40,956 nt of DNA. Origin: Mariprofundales bacterium (GTDB lineage Bacteria > Pseudomonadota > Zetaproteobacteria > Mariprofundales > J009). The stretch covers positions 1-40,956 of the forward strand of contig JAUZRF010000016.1 in assembly GCA_030950645.1 (NCBI GenBank), given 5' to 3'. Shown one piece after another: positions 16,316-25,201 of the stretch. A program made the position numbers and the translations under genes. Below the pieces are notes generated by a model. It was not told the DNA's origin. It saw only the letters and a list, made by a program, of their open reading frames with translations, and did no database searches. Position 1 is the stretch's first letter; each line of letters starts with the position of its first letter.

Positions 16316-17317
16316 CTAAGATTCCATCGCCAGCACCAATTTTCCCGCCATATGTCCCGTTTCAACCCTGCGATGCGCCTCAGCAGCCTGTTCCAATGGC
16401 AGAATGTCATCCACCATCACCATCAACTTCCGCTGCTCCATCATCTGACCACACTGCTCAAGGATTGCCGCCTGATGTTCGGCAGCATCATCCATCCCCA
16501 GCACCATCGGAGTTAACATCAGCTCTTGGCTCAGCCGCACATTGCGCAAGCGCAACCCTTTCCAGTCGGCATCCTGCGGCAGCTGTAACAGCGTGACCAG
16601 ATCGCCATAGGGTCGCACTGATTCCGCAGCTTGATGAAAAGCGACCCCGCCCACGGTATCCAAGGCCATATCCACCCCGCCACCACTCCAGCGCAGCAAC
16701 TCCGCCACCACATCCTGTTGGTCATAACGCAGCACCAAGTCCGCGCCCAATTCCGTCGCCAGCGCAGCCTTCTCCTCGCTACTCACCGTCGTCGCCACCT
16801 CACAACCTGCCTCTTTGGCCAATTGAATCGCCACATGCCCCACTCCACCTGCGCCCGCGTGGATCAACACCTTCATGCCACTAGCAATACCCGCGCGATC
16901 AAACAACGCCTCCCAAGCGGTAATCAACACCAACGGCGCCGCCGCAGCCGTTGCTAAATCCAAACCAATAGGCACCAGCGCCACATACCGGCTATCAACT
17001 ACGGCATACTCGGCATAGCTCCCACATGCCTGCCCTAATCCACCATAACAGTAATAGATCGCATCCCCAGTTTGGAACCCCCGCACATCATCACTGACCG
17101 CCACAACTTCCCCCGCACCATCACACCCCAATACCGCAGGCAACGGCCGATCCATATAGAGCCCATGTGCTCGCAGCTTGGTATCAATCGGGTTCACTCC
17201 GGCCGCAGCCAAGCGCACCAAAACCTGGTGATCACCATCAATCCGAGGCATCGGCAACGCGACAATTTGGAGCACCTCCGGCCCGCCAACCGCTGTCATC
17301 ACTACCGCTCGCATCAT
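16316..17317 (-). CDS. Zinc-type alcohol dehydrogenase / NADPH:quinone reductase-like protein
   Basis: VGGPEVLQ, GVNPIDTKLR, GCDGAGEVVAVS, VLIHAGAGGVGHVAIQLAK motifs. Confidence 0.88.
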   Translation of the reverse strand: MMRAVVMTAVGGPEVLQIVALPMPRIDGDHQVLVRLAAAGVNPIDTKLRAHGLYMDRPLPAVLGCDGAGEVVAVSDDVRGFQTGDAIYYCYGGLGQACGSYAEYAVVDSRYVALVPIGLDLATAAAAPLVLITAWEALFDRAGIASGMKVLIHAGAGGVGHVAIQLAKEAGCEVATTVSSEEKAALATELGADLVLRYDQQDVVAELLRWSGGGVDMALDTVGGVAFHQAAESVRPYGDLVTLLQLPQDADWKGLRLRNVRLSQELMLTPMVLGMDDAAEHQAAILEQCGQMMEQRKLMVMVDDILPLEQAAEAHRRVETGHMAGKLVLAMES

Positions 17318-17363
17318 GTTTCCCTATATCTCCCCACACTATATCTCCTACCCTACATCGTTC

Positions 17364-17516
17364 GTAACTACTCAGCTCACTCCCAGTTTTCCTGATAGCA
17401 GCGTTGAAAAATACGCATTTACAGTAGTAAACTCCGCTTTTTCGCCTTGCTATCAGGAAAACCGGAAGCAATCTGAGCAGTTACAACCATTTTCTAATAG
17501 GGTGCTGAGTCGTTAC
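17364..17516 (-). repeat. Full-length MITE-like element, reverse orientation, perfect 8-bp TSD
   Basis: 153 bp; flanked by CATCGTTC on both sides. Confidence 0.96.
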
Positions 17517-17621
17517 CATCGTTCATTCATGAAAGTATCAGCATCATCTGTGCGCAACAGCTTATCGCGCAGCGAATGATCGGCAATTCCGATCGTTCCC
17601 AAACTCGGCTACCATTGCGCC

Positions 17622-18083
17622 ATGGTTGACCTACAAGCTGCGATCCTGCCACTGCTCGCACTCGATATTGGCGGCAAACGCATCGGGATCGCGGTGTGCG
17701 ATGCATTAGGAATAAGCTGCCGTGGCATCACCTGCCTCCACCGGAATGACCGCCAATGGCCACAGCAGGTATTAGCACAGGCGGAGGCGCGCGGCTGCCA
17801 CGGCATCGTGATTGGCCTGCCCCGCAACATGGACGGCAGTGAAGGTACGCAAGCCAAGGATTGCCGTCAGGCGGCGAAACAACTTGGTAGCCAATGTCCG
17901 CTCCCCATCTACTTTCAAGATGAGCGACTATCCAGTTGGGAAGCCAAAGAGCGACTCTACGCCCAAGGTTTCAATGAAAAAAAAGTGCGCTTAAAGATCG
18001 ACCAGACCGCAGCCGCCATCATTCTTGAGTCTTTTTTAGCACGAAAAGCGTCGTCATCACGACGAGATGTGCCCAGCACATGA
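17622..18083 (+). CDS. ruvX: Holliday junction resolvase-like RuvX/YqgF
   Basis: LALDIGGKRIGIAVCD, IVIGLPRNMDGSEG, FQDERLSSWEA, DQTAAAIILESFL. Confidence 0.9.
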   Translation: MVDLQAAILPLLALDIGGKRIGIAVCDALGISCRGITCLHRNDRQWPQQVLAQAEARGCHGIVIGLPRNMDGSEGTQAKDCRQAAKQLGSQCPLPIYFQDERLSSWEAKERLYAQGFNEKKVRLKIDQTAAAIILESFLARKASSSRRDVPST

Positions 18084-18099
18084 CTCCAACGGAGAGGCC

Positions 18100-19083
18100 A
18101 TGCACACCTATCTGCTAAAGCGCCTGTTGATGATGGTGCCGCTACTACTTGGCATCACCATCATCTCCTTCGGCATGATGCATCTGGCACCGGGGGAGCC
18201 AGCGGTGGTCGGCAACACCATGAACCCCAAGGTGTCGGTCAATGACATCGAGCGACTGCGCAGCTACTACCAACTCGACCAGCCACTTTATCTACAATAC
18301 TGGCACTGGCTCAAACGGTTATCGACCCTCGATTTTGGCAACTCTTTTTCATCCGATAACCGCCCAGTATTAGATAAAATCACGGAACGACTGCCCGTGA
18401 CCCTATGGATCAACCTGCTCGCGATGGCGCTGATTTTACTGCTCGCCATCCCCATTGGGGTGGTCTCGGCGGTGAGGCAAAACTCGCTGATTGATCGCGC
18501 ATTCACCGTGTTGGTATTCATCGGCTTTGCCATCCCCGCCTTCTGGCTTGGACTACTGTTAATGATCAGCCTTGGGGTACAACATCAGTGGCTGCCAATC
18601 TCCGGTATCCATCGCTATGGCTGGCAACAGCTAGGTTGGTGGCAGCAACAGTGGGATCTACTGCAACACCTGACGATGCCTGTTTTCATTTCAGCAATTG
18701 GTGGCATCGCGGGCATGAGCCGTTTTATGCGCACCGGCATGCTCGATGTGGTGCGCAGTGACTATATTACCACTGCCCGCGCCATGGGAGCAAGCAATCG
18801 CAGCATCCACTACCGCTACGCACTAAAAAACGCGCTGCTACCGATCATCACCCTGCTCGGGTTATCCGTGCCAGGGATGATTGGAGGATCGGTCATTGTG
18901 GAGCAACTCTACTCAATTCCTGGCATGGGGCAGCTTTTTTTCCAAGCGGTGATGGCGCGCGATTACCCGTTGGTAATGGCCATCACAGTCATCGGTGCAG
19001 TACTTACCTTGATTGGCAACCTTATCGCTGATTTAGCCTATGTCTGGGTCGACCCCAGGACACAAGAAATAGAGAACAGCTAG
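18100..19083 (+). CDS. ABC transporter permease, dipeptide/oligopeptide (DppB/OppB) type
   Basis: MHTYLLKRLLMMVPLLLGITIISF..LAPGEP, GGIAGMSRFMRTGMLDVVRSDYITTARAMGAS EAA-like loop. Confidence 0.9.
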   Translation: MHTYLLKRLLMMVPLLLGITIISFGMMHLAPGEPAVVGNTMNPKVSVNDIERLRSYYQLDQPLYLQYWHWLKRLSTLDFGNSFSSDNRPVLDKITERLPVTLWINLLAMALILLLAIPIGVVSAVRQNSLIDRAFTVLVFIGFAIPAFWLGLLLMISLGVQHQWLPISGIHRYGWQQLGWWQQQWDLLQHLTMPVFISAIGGIAGMSRFMRTGMLDVVRSDYITTARAMGASNRSIHYRYALKNALLPIITLLGLSVPGMIGGSVIVEQLYSIPGMGQLFFQAVMARDYPLVMAITVIGAVLTLIGNLIADLAYVWVDPRTQEIENS

Positions 19084-19160
19084 CGCAAATTGCTTTTCAA
19101 AAACGGCGCGTTATGTTGCGCCCAGAATTTCACACACTTACTGGAGACATATACCCTATC

Positions 19161-19355
19161 ATGAGCAACAAATCAATCACCAAAGCCGCATTAACTAAAA
19201 TGGCAACGGCTCTCAACATCCAAAAAATAAGCGCGCTTAAGAAAGCGGATCTTATCCATAAAATCCAACTGGCCGAAGGCAATATTGACTGCTTTGGTCG
19301 CATTGAAAACTGCGCGGTAACCCCATGCTTGTTCCGTAAGAATTGCCAAGGCTAA
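19161..19355 (+). CDS. Small Rho_N/SAP-like domain protein with C-terminal cysteine motif
   Basis: MSNKSITKAALTKMATALNIQKISALKKADLIHKIQLAEGNIDCFGRIENCAVTPCLFRKNCQG. Confidence 0.7.
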   Translation: MSNKSITKAALTKMATALNIQKISALKKADLIHKIQLAEGNIDCFGRIENCAVTPCLFRKNCQG

Positions 19356-19379
19356 TGATCCCATTGCACAATGGCGGGG

Positions 19380-20441
19380 TCAGTACCCCTCCTTGTGCAA
19401 CAATAAAAACACCGCTAAACCGCCGAACACCATGTTTGGCAGCCACGCGGCGAATCCAGGTGGCAAGCCACCACCACCGATCAACATACCGCTCGCATTC
19501 CCCGTAATGTAGAGCAACAACCCCAGCACCAACGCCGCCACCATACCGCCATACCCTGAGGCAGACCGCCCGCCAACCTGCGCACAAAAGGCGATCGCCA
19601 ATAGCGCCATCACCAAACACGCAAACGGCTGTGCCAACTGCCGATAGAGTGCATAACGGTAGCTTTCATCCTCCAATCCGGAACTCCGCAAGTGGTTGGC
19701 AAAGCGATATAGCTTGATCACCCCCATCTCATTCGGCCACGGCTTATGACCACCAATCGCGCCTTGGGGCGCCGGTAACCGCATCAATGCTTGCTGCGTC
19801 ACCACCATGCCACGGGATGCATCCGGTCGACTAATGGTGACCTCGTGCATCTGCCATGCCCCATCACGATACCGCGCGCGTTTGCTATCCACACGGCGTT
19901 GCCAATTCCCTTGCCCATCCACATCCAGCACCAATAGCGATACCCACTCACCATCCAGTGGAGCCACACGAAAAAAACGATGCCCACTCCGATACCACTG
20001 CACCTTCTGCTCCGTGATCGGTTTTCCCCCATGCACATTCACCCGCTCAATCTGATTTAAGCGAACATTGGTCGCAGGAAGCACCCACTGTTCGAACAAC
20101 AAAACCACTCCGGCCGCAAGGAGACTCCCTGCCAGCAGAGGCAGCAATACCGAGCCGACCCCCAAACCCGCCGCGCGCATCACTACCAGCTCCTGATGGC
20201 GTGACAGCCCAATCAGATGAATCGCTGCAGCAATAAGCAAGGTAATTGGCATAAACTCCGCAATCATCATCGGAGTTTTGAGCACAATGTACTCAACCAG
20301 AATGGATCCCGTCATGCCATGCCCCAAAAGACGGGATTTATCAAAAGCTTCAATCACAAAAAAAACGGCCAGCAACGCACTCTGAGTAAGCAACAACCGC
20401 GACACCAACGCCTGCAGTTGCCAACGAAAAAGAATCGACAT
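19380..20441 (-). CDS. lptG: LptF/LptG (YjgP/YjgQ) family LPS export permease
   Basis: 353 aa; LVEYIVLKTPMMIAEFMPITLLIAAAIHLIGLSRHQELVVMRAAGL signature. Confidence 0.85.
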   Translation of the reverse strand: MSILFRWQLQALVSRLLLTQSALLAVFFVIEAFDKSRLLGHGMTGSILVEYIVLKTPMMIAEFMPITLLIAAAIHLIGLSRHQELVVMRAAGLGVGSVLLPLLAGSLLAAGVVLLFEQWVLPATNVRLNQIERVNVHGGKPITEQKVQWYRSGHRFFRVAPLDGEWVSLLVLDVDGQGNWQRRVDSKRARYRDGAWQMHEVTISRPDASRGMVVTQQALMRLPAPQGAIGGHKPWPNEMGVIKLYRFANHLRSSGLEDESYRYALYRQLAQPFACLVMALLAIAFCAQVGGRSASGYGGMVAALVLGLLLYITGNASGMLIGGGGLPPGFAAWLPNMVFGGLAVFLLLHKEGY

Positions 20442-20580
20442 CGCCGCTACTCAGCGCATCTGCGGATTTGCCCGATTGCGGGGTAAAAAACCGTTCTGCC
20501 CGCGTAGGCTGCTATCTAAGTGAAGGGCTGTCATGTTGAAAAGATAGATTCCCGCCGACGCAGGACTAAACGCCCATCGA

Positions 20581-21486
20581 TCACAAGGCCATTAAAAGGC
20601 GATCCATCGTTTTTTCTGCCTGCCGCACATAGCCTCCACCAAACATATTGGCGTGATTGAGCAAATGATAAAGATTATACAGCGGCATCCTGCGCTCAAA
20701 TCCAGAATCAATCGGATAGAGATCATGGTATGCTCGAAGAAACGCATCGGGAATGCCACCAAACAGTCGTGTCATCGCCAAGTCACACTCCCGATCCCCA
20801 TAATAGACCGCAGGATCAAACACCACCGGGGCGCCGCGTTGATCAGCTGCCTGATTACCGCTCCACAGATCACCATGGAGCAAAGAGGCCGGAGGCTGAT
20901 GACCAGCCAGCAATGCATTGCAAGCGTTGAGCACGAACTCACCTTTACGCAACAACGCCATATCCAGATGGTTATTTTCGGCAAGGCGTAGCTGCTCCCC
21001 AAGGCGATGATCCCGAAAAAAGTCGCGCCACGAATCGCCCTGCGCATTCATCTGTGGGGTTACTCCAATCGTGTTATCCCGTGACCACCCATAGCGGTCG
21101 TCCGTTTGGCGGTGAATCGTCGCCATGGCAGAGCCCAACACTTCCGCAGTACCATCCGTGGATGGACGCAACGGAATGTACTCAAGCACCAACCATGAGC
21201 GATCCTGCGCACTACCACAGCACACCACTGCGGGAATCCGCACGGACGCCCCCACACTGCGCAGCAACGCCAACCCTTCGCGTTCCGCTTCAAACATCGT
21301 CAACTGATTCTGATGGTTCAGTTTCACCAAAAACGATTGCTCGCCATCATCAATACGAAATGCCGCATTGATACTGCCGCCACTAAGCTTTACTCGCTGC
21401 CGTATGGTGAATGGATGACCCGAAGCCTTCGACACCTCACTCGCAACCACAGTCCAAATATTGGTTCGCCGAATCTGACTAAACAT
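20581..21486 (-). CDS. Fructosamine kinase family protein
   Basis: LSGGSINAAFRI, FLVKLN, LLHGDLWSGNQAADQRGAPVVFDPAVYYGDRECDLAMTRLFGG. Confidence 0.92.
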   Translation of the reverse strand: MFSQIRRTNIWTVVASEVSKASGHPFTIRQRVKLSGGSINAAFRIDDGEQSFLVKLNHQNQLTMFEAEREGLALLRSVGASVRIPAVVCCGSAQDRSWLVLEYIPLRPSTDGTAEVLGSAMATIHRQTDDRYGWSRDNTIGVTPQMNAQGDSWRDFFRDHRLGEQLRLAENNHLDMALLRKGEFVLNACNALLAGHQPPASLLHGDLWSGNQAADQRGAPVVFDPAVYYGDRECDLAMTRLFGGIPDAFLRAYHDLYPIDSGFERRMPLYNLYHLLNHANMFGGGYVRQAEKTMDRLLMAL

Positions 21487-21551
21487 GATACTTTCCCCCA
21501 ATCCGCGCTAAACATCGCCCTTGCTCATCCGCATATATTTTACCACACATT

Positions 21552-21704
21552 GTAACTACTCAGCTCACTCCCGGTTTTCCTGATAGCGGCGTTGAAAAAT
21601 GCGCATTTACAGTAGTAAACTCCACTTTTTCGCCTTGCTATCAGAAAAGTCAGAAACAATCTGAGCAGTTACAGCCATTTTCGGATGGGGTGCTGAGTAG
21701 TTAC
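21552..21704 (-). repeat. Full-length MITE-like element, reverse orientation, perfect 8-bp TSD
   Basis: 153 bp; flanked by CACACATT on both sides. Confidence 0.96.
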
Positions 21705-21710
21705 CACACA

Positions 21711-22220
21711 TTATTGATGACGCTCGCGCCATTTTTTACTCACCATAAACCGCCAACTCAAATGCACCACACACCAGCCCAGCAAAGCAAAAACAATACC
21801 AAGCACAAAACACCCCAGCAAAAAGGGTTGCCAAACTTCCATCATGCTATGAACCACCCAATCAAAACTAGCATCAAAATCAAACTGTTGCACCGGTAGG
21901 CCAAGCGACCATGCGCCCACTTTATAACAGCAATAAAAGACCGGAGGCATCGTCACCGGATTGGTCAGCCACACCAAGGCTACCGAAATCGGGATGTTGC
22001 ATTGCACCATAATCGCAATCGCCGCTGCCAGCAACATCTGAAAAGGAATCGGCATGAAGGCACAAAAAACACCAACCGCAAAGGCTTTGGCTACCGAACG
22101 GCGATTCAGATGCCACAATCTGGGGTTGTGCAGCAAAGTGCCGAAACAGCGCAGATACTTATGTTCCCGGATCGTCTCCGGATCGGGAAAGTATCGTCCA
22201 ATCAGCTTCTTTGGCGTCAC
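21711..22220 (-). CDS. DUF2062 family membrane protein
   Basis: SVAKAFAVGVFCAFMPIPFQMLLAAAIAIMVQCNIPISVALVWLTNPVTMPP. Confidence 0.85.
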   Translation of the reverse strand: MTPKKLIGRYFPDPETIREHKYLRCFGTLLHNPRLWHLNRRSVAKAFAVGVFCAFMPIPFQMLLAAAIAIMVQCNIPISVALVWLTNPVTMPPVFYCCYKVGAWSLGLPVQQFDFDASFDWVVHSMMEVWQPFLLGCFVLGIVFALLGWCVVHLSWRFMVSKKWRERHQ

Positions 22221-22228
22221 TGGTACGC

Positions 22229-23782
22229 TTACAACTCCATGCGCGGGAACACCGGTACCGGTTCAGCACAGCGGTGGCCTACCGTGAGCAGTCCCCAACC
22301 ACCATGGTGGGTCAAATTCTGTTCCAATCCCGCACGCTCGCCCATAATTTGTGCCATCAACTGGTCGCACTTACTTGGCATAAAGGGGGATAATTGCAAC
22401 ACCACCAGCCTCAGACCTTCAACCAAGTGGTAGAGCACACTATCGAGCCGATCATCATCCCCCTGTTTGGCTAGCCGCCACGGCGCGCTCTCCTCCACCA
22501 TGCGATTCCCATGGCGCACTACTTGATGAATGCGCTCTAACGCCAGATGGAATGCCTGCGTATTGATCGCAGCATCCACCTCCTGCTGCATCGCCTCAAT
22601 ATCAGCAATCCAGGCGCGATACTCAGCCTGCTCAGCATGCACCACACCCAGCACGCCACCGCGATACTTGTGCAGCATCGATAGCGTACGATTCACCATA
22701 TTGCCAAGATCATTGGCCAATTCGCTATTGTAGCGCCGCTTCAAGGCATCGAAAGAGAAGTCCCCATCATGACCAAATGGCACCTCACGCAGCAAAAAGT
22801 AGCGAATCACATCGGCATCCACCTGCTCCAGCATCTGTGCCGGTTGCAACGCATTGCCTTTCGATTTACTCATCTTTTCACCATCTACCGTCCACCAACC
22901 GTGGGCAAAGATGCGTTTCGGTAGTGGCAGACCGGCCGCCATCAGCATCGCTGGCCAATAGATAGCGTGAAACCGGAGAATATCCTTACCAATCAGATGA
23001 ATATCGGCAGGCCAAAAACGCATCGCTTCAGCATCCTCATCTGGAAAACCGAGTGCCGACAGATAGTTGGTCAGCGCATCAATCCAGACATAGATCACAT
23101 GCCCCGCATCATCAGGCACCGGCACACCCCAGGTGAAGGTGTTGCGTGACACCGAAAGATCATTCAAGCCACCTTCAACAAAACGCATCACCTCATTGCG
23201 CCGCGAATCCGGCCCGATAAAGTCCGGATGGGCAGCATAGTAGTCCAACAGTGGCTGCTGGTAGTCGCTTAAGCGGAAAAACCACGACTCCTCCTGCACC
23301 TTCTCCACCGAACGGCGGCAATCAGGACAAACCCCATCTTCGCCATGCTCCTTGAGCTGGGTCTCCGTCCAATAGGTTTCACATGGCACGCAGTACCAAT
23401 CCTCATAGAACCCCTTGTAGAGCGCACCAGCATCGCGTAGTCGATTCCACATCGCCGCCACGCCTCTTTTATGGTGCTCGGAGCTGGTACGAATAAAATC
23501 GTCATTGGAAATTGAGAATTTCGGCCACAACGCCCGGTAGTGCGCCACCACCTCATCGGCCAAATCAATCGGAGCAATCCCGCGTGCTTCAGCCGCCTGT
23601 TGCACCTTCAGGCCATGCTCATCAACGCCCGTTAAAAAGTAAGTGTCAATACCGCTTAACCGCTGATGGCGCGCCAACACATCGGCCGCCACCGTGGTGT
23701 AAAGGTGCCCCAAATGGGGCTCATCATTCACATAATAGATCGGGGTAGTGACATAATAGGTGGATTGTTGGTTAGACGGCAT
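22229..23782 (-). CDS. metG: Methionyl-tRNA synthetase, short form
   Basis: YYVTTPIYYVNDEPHLGHLYTTVAADVLARH; KMSKSKGN. Confidence 0.96.
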   Translation of the reverse strand: MPSNQQSTYYVTTPIYYVNDEPHLGHLYTTVAADVLARHQRLSGIDTYFLTGVDEHGLKVQQAAEARGIAPIDLADEVVAHYRALWPKFSISNDDFIRTSSEHHKRGVAAMWNRLRDAGALYKGFYEDWYCVPCETYWTETQLKEHGEDGVCPDCRRSVEKVQEESWFFRLSDYQQPLLDYYAAHPDFIGPDSRRNEVMRFVEGGLNDLSVSRNTFTWGVPVPDDAGHVIYVWIDALTNYLSALGFPDEDAEAMRFWPADIHLIGKDILRFHAIYWPAMLMAAGLPLPKRIFAHGWWTVDGEKMSKSKGNALQPAQMLEQVDADVIRYFLLREVPFGHDGDFSFDALKRRYNSELANDLGNMVNRTLSMLHKYRGGVLGVVHAEQAEYRAWIADIEAMQQEVDAAINTQAFHLALERIHQVVRHGNRMVEESAPWRLAKQGDDDRLDSVLYHLVEGLRLVVLQLSPFMPSKCDQLMAQIMGERAGLEQNLTHHGGWGLLTVGHRCAEPVPVFPRMEL

Positions 23783-23808
23783 CTTGATTCACCCTGACGC
23801 ATGGAATA

Positions 23809-23884
23809 TTCAACCACAGAGGCAGAGAAAACGGAAGGGGATTGCGTTGTTTCTTACCCTCAAAAACGCTGTGGCTCTGTAACG
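23809..23884. repeat. Degenerate inverted repeat of the CACAGAGRC type
   Basis: ttcaaccacagaggcagag ... cgctgtggctctgtaacg; second copy at 33474-33570. Confidence 0.5.
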
Positions 23885-23902
23885 CTATAGTGAAAAAAAA
23901 GG

Positions 23903-25201
23903 TCATGATGCCCCCCCCTTTCCCGCCGCAGGAATCATCTGCATGCCGCCCATGTAAGGATGCAGCACCTCAGGCAGCCGCACCGAGCCATCGGGCTGCC
24001 AACCGTTCTCCAACAATGCCACTAGGGTGCGACCAATCGCCAATCCAGAGCCGTTCAGGGTCGCCACCGCTTGCGGCTTGCCCTTGGGCTGATCACGAAA
24101 ACGGATCTGTGCCCGTCGCCCCTGAAACTGACCAAAGCAAGAGCAAGAGGAGATCTCACGATAGCACTGTTGACCCGGTAGCCACACCTCAAGATCGTAG
24201 GTTTTTTCAGATGAAAAACCGACATCCCCCGCGCAAAGCACCACCACCCGATAGGGTAATTCCAATGTCTGAAGCACCGCCTCAGCATGACCAGTAAGCT
24301 GTTCCAACGCCTCATGGGCGGTGTCTGGGTGTACCAACTGCACCAGCTCCACCTTGTCGAATTGGTGCTGCCGAATCAACCCGCGCACATCCTTGCCCGC
24401 CGAGCCCGCCTCACGACGAAAACAGGGGGTGTAAGCGCAGTGGCGAATCGGCAGCTGTGCCGCCTCCAGCACCATGCCCCGATAGAGGTTCGTCACCGGC
24501 ACCTCTGCGGTGGGAATAAGAAAGGCATCCTCACCAGCCAAGCGGTAGAGATCCGCTTCAAACTTAGGCAACTGACCGGTGCCCATCATGGTCTCACGAT
24601 TGGCAATTGCCGGCACCCATACCTCTTCATAGCCGTGCCGATCGACATGGAGATCGAGCATCAACTGCATCAACGCCCGCTCCAGTCGCGCCATTGGGCC
24701 TCGTAGCACCGAAAACCGGCTTCCCGCCAGCCTTGCTCCCGCCTCAAAATCGAGCCGATCCCCACCAATATCCCAGTGATTCGGCACCGCATCGGCGCGT
24801 GGATTCCCCCAGCGCCGCAGTTCAACATTGGCATCCTCATCATCACCATCCGGCACCGAATCATGCAGCGGATTAGGAATCTCCAACAACGCCTGAGTAA
24901 ACGCCTCCTCAGCCGCTTTGGCCTTGTGATCCAATGCCGTAGTCTCCGCGCCAACCTCAGCCATACGCGCCAACTCACCGCTGGCATCCTCACCACTGCG
25001 CTTCTTCTGACCAATCAGCTTAGAGACCCGATTCCGCTCCGCCTGCAACGCCTCGGCCTGCTGCTTACCACGGCGTTGTTCCACATCCAAAGCGAGGGCG
25101 CGTTGCCAAGCCGAGCCTTCCGCCACCAGCGCCATATTTCGCCGTGACAACGCCGCCTGCAACACATCAGGCTGGCGACGAAACGCATTGCGATCAATCA
25201 T
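23903..25201 (-). CDS. serS: Seryl-tRNA synthetase
   Basis: [22 protein letters not shown]; class II motifs ([55 protein letters not shown]). Confidence 0.97.
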   Translation of the reverse strand: MIDRNAFRRQPDVLQAALSRRNMALVAEGSAWQRALALDVEQRRGKQQAEALQAERNRVSKLIGQKKRSGEDASGELARMAEVGAETTALDHKAKAAEEAFTQALLEIPNPLHDSVPDGDDEDANVELRRWGNPRADAVPNHWDIGGDRLDFEAGARLAGSRFSVLRGPMARLERALMQLMLDLHVDRHGYEEVWVPAIANRETMMGTGQLPKFEADLYRLAGEDAFLIPTAEVPVTNLYRGMVLEAAQLPIRHCAYTPCFRREAGSAGKDVRGLIRQHQFDKVELVQLVHPDTAHEALEQLTGHAEAVLQTLELPYRVVVLCAGDVGFSSEKTYDLEVWLPGQQCYREISSCSCFGQFQGRRAQIRFRDQPKGKPQAVATLNGSGLAIGRTLVALLENGWQPDGSVRLPEVLHPYMGGMQMIPAAGKGGAS

